This document shows, piece by piece, positions 7,925 to 15,920 of a stretch of 64,000 nt of DNA. A program made the position numbers and the translations under genes. Origin of the DNA: Cryomorphaceae bacterium 1068. GTDB taxonomy: Bacteria; Bacteroidota; Bacteroidia; Flavobacteriales_D; Cryomorphaceae. The stretch covers positions 124,001-188,000 of the forward strand of contig JAPVXR010000006.1 in assembly GCA_027214385.1 (NCBI GenBank), read 5' to 3'. The number at the start of each line of letters is the position of its first letter. The stretch's first letter is position 1. The notes beneath the pieces were generated by a model. It saw only the letters and a list, made by a program, of their open reading frames with translations. It ran no database searches and was not told where the DNA came from.

Positions 7925-10900
7925 TCACGTTTTACTCAATAGACGGCTCAATATAGCCAATCTTAAGTTTTTATTCTTTCCGAGTATCTTCTCTATTTCA
8001 GCTGCTTCTGAATCCACCTTTTGAATTTTGTCTTTTGGAATGCGCACGTTGGTACTCACCAGACCTGCTTCATTAGTGATGTCCAATTTGATCAACTGAT
8101 CGCCATCTTCTGCTTTGAGTTTATGCAAAGTTTGAAGATTGTCCAGTTCTTTTACCATATGCGACAACTTGTCCAGCAATATGCCTTCTTCACTGTCATC
8201 AATGGTATTGAGCGGCTTTGATAGTAAGGCCTGGCCAATGGAAGCAAGCCAACTGTCACGATCATTCAATGGCGAATTTATTCTCGCTGCAAAGACTTTT
8301 TGCTTTGGCAAAAGCTTGTGCTCTTTTATCCCTGCATACCGTTTGACAAGAATCTTCTTGTAATCGGGAAATTCTGACTTTTTACCAATAACCTCTTTGG
8401 TCAAGTAAATCTCAATGCGGTTCAATAGTTCAGCATAGGCATTCTTGATCTCGTCTATTGCTTCGTTGAGCTTTACCGCAAATGATGCAAGCGCATCATC
8501 CGAATTGCCCAACTCATTCAAATTCATTTGAAGCGCATTGGGAATGTCTTGAAAAAACGTTTGTTCAGGATCTTGAGCTTTCACAATTGCACCTCTTAAA
8601 TCGAGTGCTTCTTTAGAAAGACGCATTGTCTTTTTCGCATAGCTATCAAGGTTTTTGTAAAACACCAGAAACGGTCGAACACTTTCGATAAACCCTGAAT
8701 TATCCAGCTTTTGCAAATTATCTTGTTGCAAGAACTCCCTGTATCGATTGAATACTTTTAATCTGATACCGGAAATCGCAAATGCTTTAACTTCAAAAAG
8801 CTTTGGTTGACGCGTGATGATGTAGAGCACAGCATCATTTATTTGTGGCGTAAATCGACCATCTTCATAGAGCGCAAAATCACCTCGCTTTGCAAAAAGA
8901 AAAAGAGGTACCCAAAAATCTATCAAGCCTTGTTTCAGCTTGAACGGTTTATTTTGAAGAATTTCATACAAGTCCAGAATACTTCGTTTTTCCTCTGAAG
9001 CACTAGCCAGAAATTCTTCGCATACCTTCCAAATCTGATCAAAGCCGTTTCTTGCAGATGGTGGTACAAGTTCCCAACTCCCATTCTCAAGGACGTGCAT
9101 CCCATTATCAGCAATAAGACTCTTGTAAATGGTTTTTTCCGGAGGGAACTTATCCTGTTCAAAACCAAAATCTTCTTCCTGCCAATTCTCGGTCAGGTGT
9201 TTGAAAAAGTTTTTACGAGCGGTATGTATGGAAGTAGAAATCTTGTGCTTGTTCAGCAACTCATTATTGAACACAGGCGCTGCATTGTACTTTGAGTCGC
9301 AGATTTCAGAAAGTACTGCATTCAGCTCTTTGGCACTTTTAATGGAATCTCTCTCCGATCCGGCATAAAACCATCTAACCTTTTCTGAATAAAGAGAACC
9401 AATTACTTCATGACTCAATAGCTTTTCGTTCGCTTGAATGATTCGTTCAAATTCTCGTTTGGCAACATGGTCGTCTTGGTTGTCATTCAGAACTTTTTTG
9501 GTTTTTCTAATTTCATACAGATAATCCTTGATCGCCTTAGAATTCGAGAAGTAACCATACAGAACAGCTTCCTCTGAATTTGATGAAATCTCTTTGAGCT
9601 CATCAATATTTAGATCATCAGAAAAAATGAGATTGATATAACCGTCAATAGCTCCCGTTGGAACTAAGGCTTCATTGGGAGTATTGGAAATTTCAAAGGC
9701 AAACAACCTTGGAGTTCCCCTCTTGTAGCTCACAGCTTTCGCCTGTAGAACGGGGAAGTCGAAATGTTCTTTCAGATTGGAAACGACATCGAAATTTCTG
9801 TCGACTGCTTCTTCTGCTTGAGTTAACTCTAGGTCAAAATCAACATCAGTGCCCTGAAGGATTTTAAATGATTGATCAAATTTGGTAAACTTGATAATCT
9901 TCTTCTGAATGAGTCCTTCAGTCGCTTTATCTATTTCGGCGCTCTTGTACGTTTTGCTCAAATATGTTCTTAGGAACTCTTGGTCTACCTGGCTGCTTTT
10001 GGCACTGAAAACTTGGAGTAAAGAGATCGTCTTCACTATCCTTTTCGCACACTCAATTTGTTTCGTGGGCATGAGTTCACAACGCTCTTCCGCATCTCGA
10101 AAAGCTTCCCAATTCTTGTAGTGCTTGTTGCTGTAAGGTGATTGTAAAAGAGAATAAAAAGAGTTGAGCAAGTAGTCATATACCGCAGCAACATCCACCC
10201 AATCCGTTTGTGTTAATTCACTTTCCAAAAAGGTGAAAAGGGATCGTTCATTCTGACCATAGTCTTGTAATGCCTTGGTCAATACAGCTGCTGAAATGAT
10301 GTCAAGTGGAGACAGAGAAGCCTCGACTTTTTCAACTTCCTCCATATCAAAAGGCAGAATATGCTTTGCCTTTGCCAGTTTTGAAAAGTTATGATTACCC
10401 TTTGATTTCCCACCTAGCTTTTGCGAAGCGAGATAAAGCAATTGCTCAACAGGCTCATTGAAAGTAAGCTCCTGAAATCTACCTTTCACCTTGCGCCACT
10501 CTCGTTTCTGAACGTCGTTCGCTATTTGAGCCGAATAGCCTTCAAAACTCTGATGAAGCGTAGTGAGGAGTAGAATATTTTGGCTGTCGGTACTTACGAA
10601 TTCCGCGAGTTGCTGAAGAAAGTATAGTTCCTTGTCAGGGTTATTCTTTGAAGCGTACTCTAAGAATTTCCCGAACTCATCTATATAGATCAAAAGCAAA
10701 TCGGATGATCCCGCTAACTCAAAGAGAGCATCAAATATTTTTTGATTCCCTTCAAAATCCTCTTTGATATCCAATAAGTCATGCATGTATTGGATCAGCG
10801 ATTGGTACTGTCCGACAATGCGTAAGGTTTGCACCTTTTTTGGCTTAAAGCCGAGATCAATTGGAAGCTTTCCTTTACCACGAATGCTTTTATCCAGTTC

Positions 10901-11080
10901 CAAGACGAAAGATGACTTTCCCGTTCCATAGGAACCAATCATAGTAAACGCATGCATTCCCTTCTTGAAATCATGCCCGATTTGACCGGCAATCTTTTCC
11001 GAGTTTGGCGTAAGGATGTAATTAAAATCCTTGTTCTCGTCGCGAATTATATTGATCGAGGGGCTAAACTTATTTGCCAT
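7925..11080 (-). CDS. sspC: SspC-like large P-loop ATPase, DNA phosphorothioation
   Basis: A 1051-residue protein with one N-terminal ATPase domain: Walker A GSYGTGKSS at residues 49-57, a Walker B region LLIYIDEFGKF, and a following sensor-like strand ILLLTTLHQ. The rest is long, largely helical and without recognised motifs. Position between a DUF4007 gene and a PAPS-reductase-like gene matches the sspB-sspC-sspD order of single-strand phosphorothioation loci. Its ATG overlaps the end of sspB by 11 nt. Proposed role: energy-dependent loading of the modification complex on DNA. Family assignment rests mostly on context plus the P-loop. Confidence 0.8.
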   Translation of the reverse strand: MANKFSPSINIIRDENKDFNYILTPNSEKIAGQIGHDFKKGMHAFTMIGSYGTGKSSFVLELDKSIRGKGKLPIDLGFKPKKVQTLRIVGQYQSLIQYMHDLLDIKEDFEGNQKIFDALFELAGSSDLLLIYIDEFGKFLEYASKNNPDKELYFLQQLAEFVSTDSQNILLLTTLHQSFEGYSAQIANDVQKREWRKVKGRFQELTFNEPVEQLLYLASQKLGGKSKGNHNFSKLAKAKHILPFDMEEVEKVEASLSPLDIISAAVLTKALQDYGQNERSLFTFLESELTQTDWVDVAAVYDYLLNSFYSLLQSPYSNKHYKNWEAFRDAEERCELMPTKQIECAKRIVKTISLLQVFSAKSSQVDQEFLRTYLSKTYKSAEIDKATEGLIQKKIIKFTKFDQSFKILQGTDVDFDLELTQAEEAVDRNFDVVSNLKEHFDFPVLQAKAVSYKRGTPRLFAFEISNTPNEALVPTGAIDGYINLIFSDDLNIDELKEISSNSEEAVLYGYFSNSKAIKDYLYEIRKTKKVLNDNQDDHVAKREFERIIQANEKLLSHEVIGSLYSEKVRWFYAGSERDSIKSAKELNAVLSEICDSKYNAAPVFNNELLNKHKISTSIHTARKNFFKHLTENWQEEDFGFEQDKFPPEKTIYKSLIADNGMHVLENGSWELVPPSARNGFDQIWKVCEEFLASASEEKRSILDLYEILQNKPFKLKQGLIDFWVPLFLFAKRGDFALYEDGRFTPQINDAVLYIITRQPKLFEVKAFAISGIRLKVFNRYREFLQQDNLQKLDNSGFIESVRPFLVFYKNLDSYAKKTMRLSKEALDLRGAIVKAQDPEQTFFQDIPNALQMNLNELGNSDDALASFAVKLNEAIDEIKNAYAELLNRIEIYLTKEVIGKKSEFPDYKKILVKRYAGIKEHKLLPKQKVFAARINSPLNDRDSWLASIGQALLSKPLNTIDDSEEGILLDKLSHMVKELDNLQTLHKLKAEDGDQLIKLDITNEAGLVSTNVRIPKDKIQKVDSEAAEIEKILGKNKNLRLAILSRLLSKT

Positions 11081-11945
11081 AATAATCCTCCAATATTTTT
11101 TCTTGTTTCAAAACCTTCTTGAACTGCAACTCGCGCACTCCTGCCTCGTTGCTAAAAATTACGCCGTATTTAAGCTCACTCGAAATTCTTTCCAATGCTT
11201 CGGTCAGGCCTTCTCGACTTAATGCGAACACAGACCCAATTCCGTTAGGCTCGTTATATAGTTTATCAAAAGAAATGGACACCTCTCCCGGGTTTTGCGC
11301 TATGATACCATACAACAGAATATGCAATGGTATTTCATTTCTTGACTGTCGCTCAATCAGCAAAACATCCTTGGCTCTTGCTTTGCCTTCACTGTCAAGA
11401 AAGGTTTTCTTTAATTGCTTGATCAGATTGAGTTCGGTTAAAATACCAGTGAAACTATCTTCAATATCACTTGATTTAAAATCAGCATAGTATGTTTTGT
11501 AGAAGACAGTGAAATCCTTCTTGAGCGTATTCTCGTTGTAATCCCCTTTTCTTGTAGATATAAATTTGGTGTAAGTATCAGCATCGAATTCAGGTCTCTC
11601 TCTAATCAGTTCATTAAAGATTATCGAAAAAGTCGGCGCTCTTTCACCCGTCACCAGTTCATGATGTAGTAGCCAAAGGCTTCCAAAATCTTCTAAATAA
11701 GGATCCCAGCCATTGTCTGAAAGCAATTTCTCAGCTATGCCGGTCGGGCTGTTGTCTTTGTCAATTACACCAAAACATTTGGCCCAATAGCGAATGGCTG
11801 TGACCATGTTCTTTCCAACTCCTAGTTCAAGAACTGCCTCATCATTGTTAAAGTCATGTCCATTCTTCGTGAAATCATACGCCTTCTTTAGCCAGAACTG
11901 CCTGCAATGGAAGGTATCATGGCCAGAAAATATAAGTGTCTCCAT
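11070..11945 (-). CDS. sspB: SspB-like DUF4007 protein, phosphorothioation nickase
   Basis: A 291-residue DUF4007 protein. The family signature is plain: the N-terminal FSGHDTFHCRQFWLKK and the downstream ELGVGKNMVTAIRYWAKCFG (residues 41-60). In the characterised SspABCD system SspB is the nicking component that opens one strand for sulfur insertion; I recall the DUF4007 link but could not check it. It is the first gene of the five-gene minus-strand operon, with 266 bp separating it from the PUR-like gene upstream. The ATG at 11943-11945 gives a full-length start that matches the family. Confidence 0.82.
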   Translation of the reverse strand: METLIFSGHDTFHCRQFWLKKAYDFTKNGHDFNNDEAVLELGVGKNMVTAIRYWAKCFGVIDKDNSPTGIAEKLLSDNGWDPYLEDFGSLWLLHHELVTGERAPTFSIIFNELIRERPEFDADTYTKFISTRKGDYNENTLKKDFTVFYKTYYADFKSSDIEDSFTGILTELNLIKQLKKTFLDSEGKARAKDVLLIERQSRNEIPLHILLYGIIAQNPGEVSISFDKLYNEPNGIGSVFALSREGLTEALERISSELKYGVIFSNEAGVRELQFKKVLKQEKILEDYYGK

Positions 11946-12057
11946 TATCCAATATTAGTAATTCTATTCGCTTCTCTTACTCAAAGTTTTCACTCTATTC
12001 TCACAGAGTAGTTAACAACTTGAGTTAGTGAAAAACAATGGATGCGAAAGAACGACT

Positions 12058-12105
12058 GATGAACGTAATCTATTTACGTCTCCTCATCATGTAGCAAAAA
12101 TGCTA
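12058..12105. terminator. Two inverted repeats between the PUR-like gene and sspB
   Basis: ACGTAA (12063-12068) and TTACGT (12074-12079) form a perfect 6-bp stem with a 5-nt loop, extended by GATGA/TCATC across a small bulge. Beside it TAGCA-AAAA-TGCTA forms a second short stem at 12092-12105. They lie downstream of the minus-strand PUR-like gene and upstream of sspB, so they could stop read-through into the ssp operon, or be operators of the ssp promoter. No long T-run follows. Confidence 0.35.
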
Positions 12106-12211
12106 GTAACAACAACAGTTTTTACGGGGCTTTTCCCTTATCGCGACGTAGTTTAAAGAGGGCTTCGATCACCGGTCGAATATAAACCAAAATAGATTTG
12201 GTTCAGAGTCA

Positions 12212-12640
12212 TTATTGCTTTCCGCCGTGTTTGTTTTTAAACTCCATCTGTCTCAACCTCACCTTCACCACATTGGTAGTTCTTTCCAGCACAGCGGCTA
12301 TTTCCTCGAATGATTTCCCTTTTTGGTGGAGATTCCACATCGCTTTTAATTCTGCTTCCTCCCAAGGGCTTCCTGATCTGACGGGGTTAACGTCCACTCT
12401 CGGTGCAACCTCTTCCTGAATCGGGAGCGGATGCAGTTCGCGGTATACAAGGGTTAACTCGTCAATAAATTTACCGAGTACTGTTTCATCCAAGCTTATT
12501 TGGCTTTGCGCAAATTCATTGCCTTCTCTCCTGCTTTCGGTAATGGTCAATTTTCCCTCTCTGCCTTTCTTGCTTTCAAAATCAAAATAGTAGGTGCAGT
12601 TGGGCGCCATCAGCTGTGAGTTGATCTTTTTGTCTGCCAT
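12212..12640 (-). CDS. PUR-alpha-like nucleic-acid-binding protein with C-terminal helix-turn-helix
   Basis: A 142-residue protein. Residues 14-65 match the Bacteroidota PUR-alpha-like (DUF3276) fold, with CTYYFDFESKKGREGKLTITESRREG, a curved-sheet single-strand nucleic-acid binder. Residues 92-136 form a separate module (SPWEEAELKAMWNLHQKGKS followed by FEEIAAVLERTTNVVKVRLRQ) that resembles a SANT/sigma-like helix-turn-helix. The usual DUF3276 protein is shorter and lacks this tail. It sits just upstream of the ssp operon in the same orientation, but 266 bp and two hairpins separate them, so co-transcription is uncertain. Confidence 0.7.
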   Translation of the reverse strand: MADKKINSQLMAPNCTYYFDFESKKGREGKLTITESRREGNEFAQSQISLDETVLGKFIDELTLVYRELHPLPIQEEVAPRVDVNPVRSGSPWEEAELKAMWNLHQKGKSFEEIAAVLERTTNVVKVRLRQMEFKNKHGGKQ

Positions 12641-13219
12641 GGGTTGTAGCGTTTTGGTTCAACTCAAATATGGCGAAAAAAAATGTGACGAGATGAATCA
12701 CTATTTCGGTAAGCCGCTAACCGTTGATCAGCGCTTGCAAATGACCCATTGATTTTGAAAAAGAAAGAGATGGGGTTGGGTATTTCGTAGTGCGTAGTTC
12801 GGAGTGCGGAGTTCTTAATGGTATTGGGATGATCCACCTCCGTGTTCAGCTCCGCAGGCTCCGCTGAATCCACCTGAGTTACTTGCTTCGCTGCGTGAGA
12901 ACGCTTCGCTTAGTTCTCCATGGGAGGAGGACATTCATTGACTCAAATTTTGGTATTAGATTCACTCTGCAGCATTAGGTTAAAAGCCGCGATGGATATC
13001 CTGCTCCCATCGAGGGTAATGTCCCACAATAAGGCAAAACGACTTTTTACGTCATCCATAAGCCTCCTTTTTCGACTTGCGCTTCACAGTATTTACCGTA
13101 ATAATACCGCCAGGCACACTTCGGGAAGGAAGATTTATCATTGATGGAATATTGATTTGATTCCAGGATATATAAGTGCGCGGGCCCGAACCGAAACGCG
13201 GGCGTGTGACAGCTGTGAA
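12641..13219. other. Non-coding, decayed repeat material
   Basis: No supported gene. Around 12800-12930 lies a degraded relative of the GC-rich repeats found at 15076-15583, recognisable by CTCCGC...CTCCGCTGAATCCACC and CTCCATGGGAGGAGG. A 26-bp direct repeat copy begins at 12929. Short frames here have no family resemblance and run through the repeats, so none is called. Confidence 0.5.
12929..12954 (+). repeat. 26-bp direct repeat, copy 1
   Basis: This copy matches 13487-13512 at 23 of 26 positions, including an identical 15-base core GACTCAAATTTTGGT. The copies lie 558 bp apart and flank the large hairpin at 13220-13304. They could be remnants of a duplicated non-coding element or ends of an inserted segment. 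Confidence 0.6.
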
Positions 13220-13304
13220 CTGAGAATTGCGTAAAAATCTAGCGAAGGGGCTTGTCCTTTCGGTTACAAACCGACTACTTCGATTAGATTTTAGCCATTC
13301 TCAG
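13220..13304. repeat. Large imperfect hairpin with nested stem
   Basis: The left arm 13220-13247 and right arm 13278-13304 pair over about 27 positions with two small interruptions; the ends CTGAGAAT/ATTCTCAG and the inner AAATCTA/TAGATTT blocks are exact. The 30-nt loop itself carries CGGTT-ACA-AACCG (13261-13273). It is not followed by a T-run and lies far from any gene end, so it is not a simple terminator. It may be a structured RNA or a mobile-repeat remnant. Confidence 0.6.
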
Positions 13305-13486
13305 GAGCGGGAGGAAGCATTTTTCGGTTCTTGATCTTTTACTCGCTTAAATTAGTTTTTAATTGTGCTCGTGAGACCGCTCTGCTTAGTTGTTCCTTTT
13401 ATATCAAGGTAAAAGGAAAGGAAAATTTGAATCTTAAAATCGATTTGAATATTTGCCACAATGTGGGTCATCACATCATGACAGGT

Positions 13487-13512
13487 GGACAGTCAAGGAC
13501 TCAAATTTTGGT
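13487..13512 (+). repeat. 26-bp direct repeat, copy 2
   Basis: Second copy of the repeat at 12929-12954 (three mismatches). It ends about 50 bp before the first unit of the 21-bp array. Confidence 0.6.
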
Positions 13513-13560
13513 GGTGGTTTCAGTAATTCGTCCCAATAAGAATGAATGGTTTTACTTTCC

Positions 13561-13916
13561 TCCAAAACGCCTTCTTCTTCAACCCAAAAAATCCTTCCCC
13601 CACCCAAAACGAACTTTTTTTGGTCAAAACAAAGCTTGTTTTAGTCAAAGTCATCCTTTTTATAGTCAAAACCAATCCTCTTTTGGGTAAAAAAATGGTG
13701 TTTTTAGTCAAAGCAGACTTTCTTTTAGTCAAAACGAAGTCTGTTTTGGTCAAGAAAATTCTCTTTTTAGTCAAAAACAGATTGTTTTTGGTCAAAGTGA
13801 ACCTTTTTTTAGTCAAAATCAAGATCGTTTTAGTCAAAACCAACCCGTTTTTGCTCAAGCACGAGCCTGTTTTGTGTGAAAAATGGGTGATTTTGGTCAA
13901 AATTGACCCGAAATAA
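13561..13916. repeat. Tandem array of about 17 degenerate 21-bp units
   Basis: The core TTTTAGTCAAAAC recurs with its G at 13623, 13644, 13665, 13707, 13728, 13749, 13770, 13791, 13812, 13833 and 13896, all in exact 21-bp phase, with degenerate units filling the gaps at 13686, 13854 and about 13875. Three further weaker units at about 13561, 13583 and 13603 have drifted spacing (20-22 bp). Each unit has a T-tract, a 4-bp spacer and an A-tract. Because 21 bp is seven codons, long open frames appear on both strands (for example minus-strand LTKxxxx heptads), but none has a recognisable start context or family. The phase also equals two helical turns, which would make the region intrinsically curved. 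Confidence 0.85.
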
Positions 13917-14024
13917 GAACCAAAAACAGCCGTTTTGGGGTCAAATAAGGGGGGAGATCTCCCTTCTTTGACGGTACCATTCAATACCGTTTCAAAAAAG
14001 TTTGATTTTTTTTCTCCACCGTCC

Positions 14025-14191
14025 CAGGTTAAATCGGCTTTTTGAAAAGGGGGAGTATTTGCCTAAAAAACCCTGGGCAACGAATGGCTATTTAACCTGA
14101 GCCTTTCCCGAAAGCCGCTTGTTTCCCTTTTTGCCGAAAGGCCCTTTACACGATCTCAACTCAGGTTAAAATCAGCGCTTCATTTTAACCT
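14025..14191. repeat. Four AGGTTAAA boxes in alternating orientation
   Basis: CAGGTTAAAT (14025-14034) pairs exactly with ATTTAACCTG (14090-14099), and AGGTTAAAAT (14163-14172) pairs exactly with ATTTTAACCT (14182-14191) across a 9-nt loop. The set lies directly upstream of the fn3 gene. It could be regulator binding sites or two stem-loops in that gene's leader. Confidence 0.55.
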
Positions 14192-14325
14192 AAGTCGGAG
14201 TCATGTAAATCAATAATCCGCAACACCCTGACTGACTGCAACTTGTGTAACCATCTGAAAATCCATCCCGTTTCATTAAGCAACTTGCAGCGGCAACGAA
14301 GCCAATGCTCAAAAACCATATTGTT

Positions 14326-14946
14326 ATGGCAATTATCAAAGCAGGTGTTGCGAGCCTAAGCACAAAATCGCTGGTATTATTTACACGGAAGTTGATTAAC
14401 CGCATGACGGGAAACACCAACTTCCCGACACCGACACCGGACCTCGCAGACATTCAAACCAAACTGGATGAATTCGTGGTCTTGGCAACCGAAGCAGAAG
14501 ATGGAACGAAGCGAGACCGCGTAGCGCGGGATACCGTGGGAAAAGAACTGAAAGAGATGTTGCGCGTCTTGGCCAATTATGTGGCTATGGTGGCAGCAGG
14601 TGATGAGAACATCATTCTCTCTTCAGGATTTGATGTACGGAATGAAGCGGAGCCTGCTCCTCCCCTCACCATTCCCGCGGCACTCAAGGCACTACGCTCA
14701 TCGCATAGCGGTGTGGTAGAACTGGACTGGGATCCTGTACCCAATGCCTTGACGTACCGAATCATGATGACGACCAGTGATCCCAATTTGGTGGAAGCCG
14801 AATGGACCACGGGAGCCCTCACCTCGAAGAGTAAAGCGGAAATCAACAACCTTACTGCTGGCCAGTACTACTGGTTCAAAGTGCAAGCTGTCGGTCGCTC
14901 GGGCATGAGTGGGTATAGCGACCCCGCCACGGTTATGGCCGCGTAA
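14326..14946 (+). CDS. Fibronectin type III domain protein
   Basis: About 206 residues from the ATG at 14326; an earlier in-frame ATG at 14305 would add seven residues, but MAIIKAG fits better as an N-terminus. The first 100 residues are helical and contain a MTGNTNFPTPTPDLADIQTKL segment; the C-terminal 90 residues form one fn3 domain (LDWDPVPNALTYRIMM ... YWFKVQAVGRSGMSGYSDP). Proteins with this layout are common in Bacteroidota and unassigned in function. No signal peptide is visible. A strong terminator follows. It is flanked by repeats on both sides. Confidence 0.75.
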   Translation: MAIIKAGVASLSTKSLVLFTRKLINRMTGNTNFPTPTPDLADIQTKLDEFVVLATEAEDGTKRDRVARDTVGKELKEMLRVLANYVAMVAAGDENIILSSGFDVRNEAEPAPPLTIPAALKALRSSHSGVVELDWDPVPNALTYRIMMTTSDPNLVEAEWTTGALTSKSKAEINNLTAGQYYWFKVQAVGRSGMSGYSDPATVMAA

Positions 14947-14988
14947 ATGAATGCAGTCCCCCTTTGACCAGGGCTATGGTTAGTAAAG

Positions 14989-15025
14989 AAACCCCTGATT
15001 TGCGAACAGCGAATTGGGGGTTTTT
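14989..15025 (+). terminator. Rho-independent terminator after the fn3 gene
   Basis: AAACCCC (14989-14995) pairs with GGGGTTT, with an inner TTGCG/GCGAA pairing around GAACA, ending in a T-run at about 15025. It begins 43 nt after the stop codon of the fn3 gene. Confidence 0.8.
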
Positions 15026-15075
15026 GGGATTTTATGATTTAAATTAATCCGAACAATTGAACTAAACCCAAATTG

Positions 15076-15583
15076 GACTCGGACACGTGTCCCCCGCTGG
15101 CGGGGGTGGCGCAGCTTGACGAAGGAGAGATGTGACGGAGGTGGGAAATCGATTCCCTTATCATTCTGGATTTTTTCCTCCCTCGTCTTCTCCTCCGCAA
15201 GCTCCGTCGAATCCACTCCCTCCGAAGGGAGACACACAATCGCGTACGATTTATACTTCTTTAATTAGCTTAATTATAACCATTGAACTAGAACCCAAAA
15301 TAGACTAGTACACGTGTCCCCCGCTGGCGGGGGTGGCATTCTGCGACAAAGGAGAAGAATGACGGGGGTGGGAAGTGAATTCAGAAGGCGAAGTCTGCCC
15401 TCCCCCGCCTCGTACCTCGGCACCCCCTCCAAAGGGAGATAGCATCGCGTACATTTTTAAGCCTTGATTTAGTTCATTAGTCCACTTTTTACCAAACCAA
15501 AAAATAGACTAGTACACGTGTCCCCCGCTGGCGGGGGTGGCATTCTGCGACAAAGGAGAAGAATGACGGGGGTGGGAAATCGA
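15076..15583. repeat. Three tandem GC-rich palindromic repeat units
   Basis: Units begin at 15076, 15303 and 15507 (spacing 227 and 204 bp). Each opens with GACTnGnACACGTGT, then the near-palindrome CCCCCGCTGGCGGGGG and TGGC, then (C)GACAAAGGAGAAGAATGACGGGGGTGGG; copies 2 and 3 are almost identical and copy 1 is more divergent. The two complete units end with a CTCC(G/A)AAGGGAGA hairpin and ATCGCGTAC. Copy 3 abuts the stop codon of the minus-strand DUF1508 gene and may act as its terminator. The pattern is typical of Bacteroidota extragenic palindromic repeats, amplified here in tandem. Confidence 0.8.
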
Positions 15584-15587
15584 CTCC

Positions 15588-15920
15588 CTACTCCCGAAAC
15601 TTATTCTCTTTCGTCCGCGCGTTGTGCATCCCTCGAATGAAGAACTTCACTCCATCTTCTGCCTTTTGCTTGGAAGAATACCCATGGCTAAAGCAAATCC
15701 TGGCCTCGGTTGAATCCAAGAGGTAAAACCGCCACTCACCGTTTTTAAAATCGTAGCGGTAGCTATTGAAGTTGCGGTAGCGCTTGAGTTTTTTAATGCA
15801 GCGATCTGCCGTTTCTACATCGGGAAATTTTTTCCACTCCAAAAGAGTTTTCCCTTTACTCTTTATAAAATTCACCTCTACCCCCTCCTCCAAATGGTTG
15901 ATAATGAAATGCGGTTCCAT
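15588..15920 (-). CDS. DUF1508 (YegP-like) small protein
   Basis: About 110 residues from the ATG at 15918-15920; an upstream in-frame ATG at 16025 would add 35 residues that lack family character and include a hairpin-forming stretch. The C-terminal half shows the YegP/DUF1508 pattern GEWRFYLLDST ... GYSSKQKAEDGVKFF, and the N-terminal half (HFIINHLEEG ... ETADRCIKKLKRYR) looks like a second, diverged copy of the same fold. Function of the family is not established. The gene's stop is adjacent to the third GC-rich repeat. Confidence 0.65.
   Translation of the reverse strand: MEPHFIINHLEEGVEVNFIKSKGKTLLEWKKFPDVETADRCIKKLKRYRNFNSYRYDFKNGEWRFYLLDSTEARICFSHGYSSKQKAEDGVKFFIRGMHNARTKENKFRE

Noticed and set aside
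12664-13144. Short frames in the gap after the PUR-like gene
   Set aside because: They run through decayed repeats and show no family resemblance.
13150-13200. tRNA or tRNA-like sequence in the GC-rich stretch
   Set aside because: No cloverleaf or T-loop motif could be formed; no tRNA gene was found anywhere in the window.
13561-13916. CRISPR array
   Set aside because: Units are 21 bp, contiguous and degenerate, without unique spacers of CRISPR length; no cas genes are near.
13520-13984. Protein-coding frames within the 21-bp array (both strands)
   Set aside because: Open frames follow from the 21-bp period, occur on both strands, and have no recognisable family or start context.
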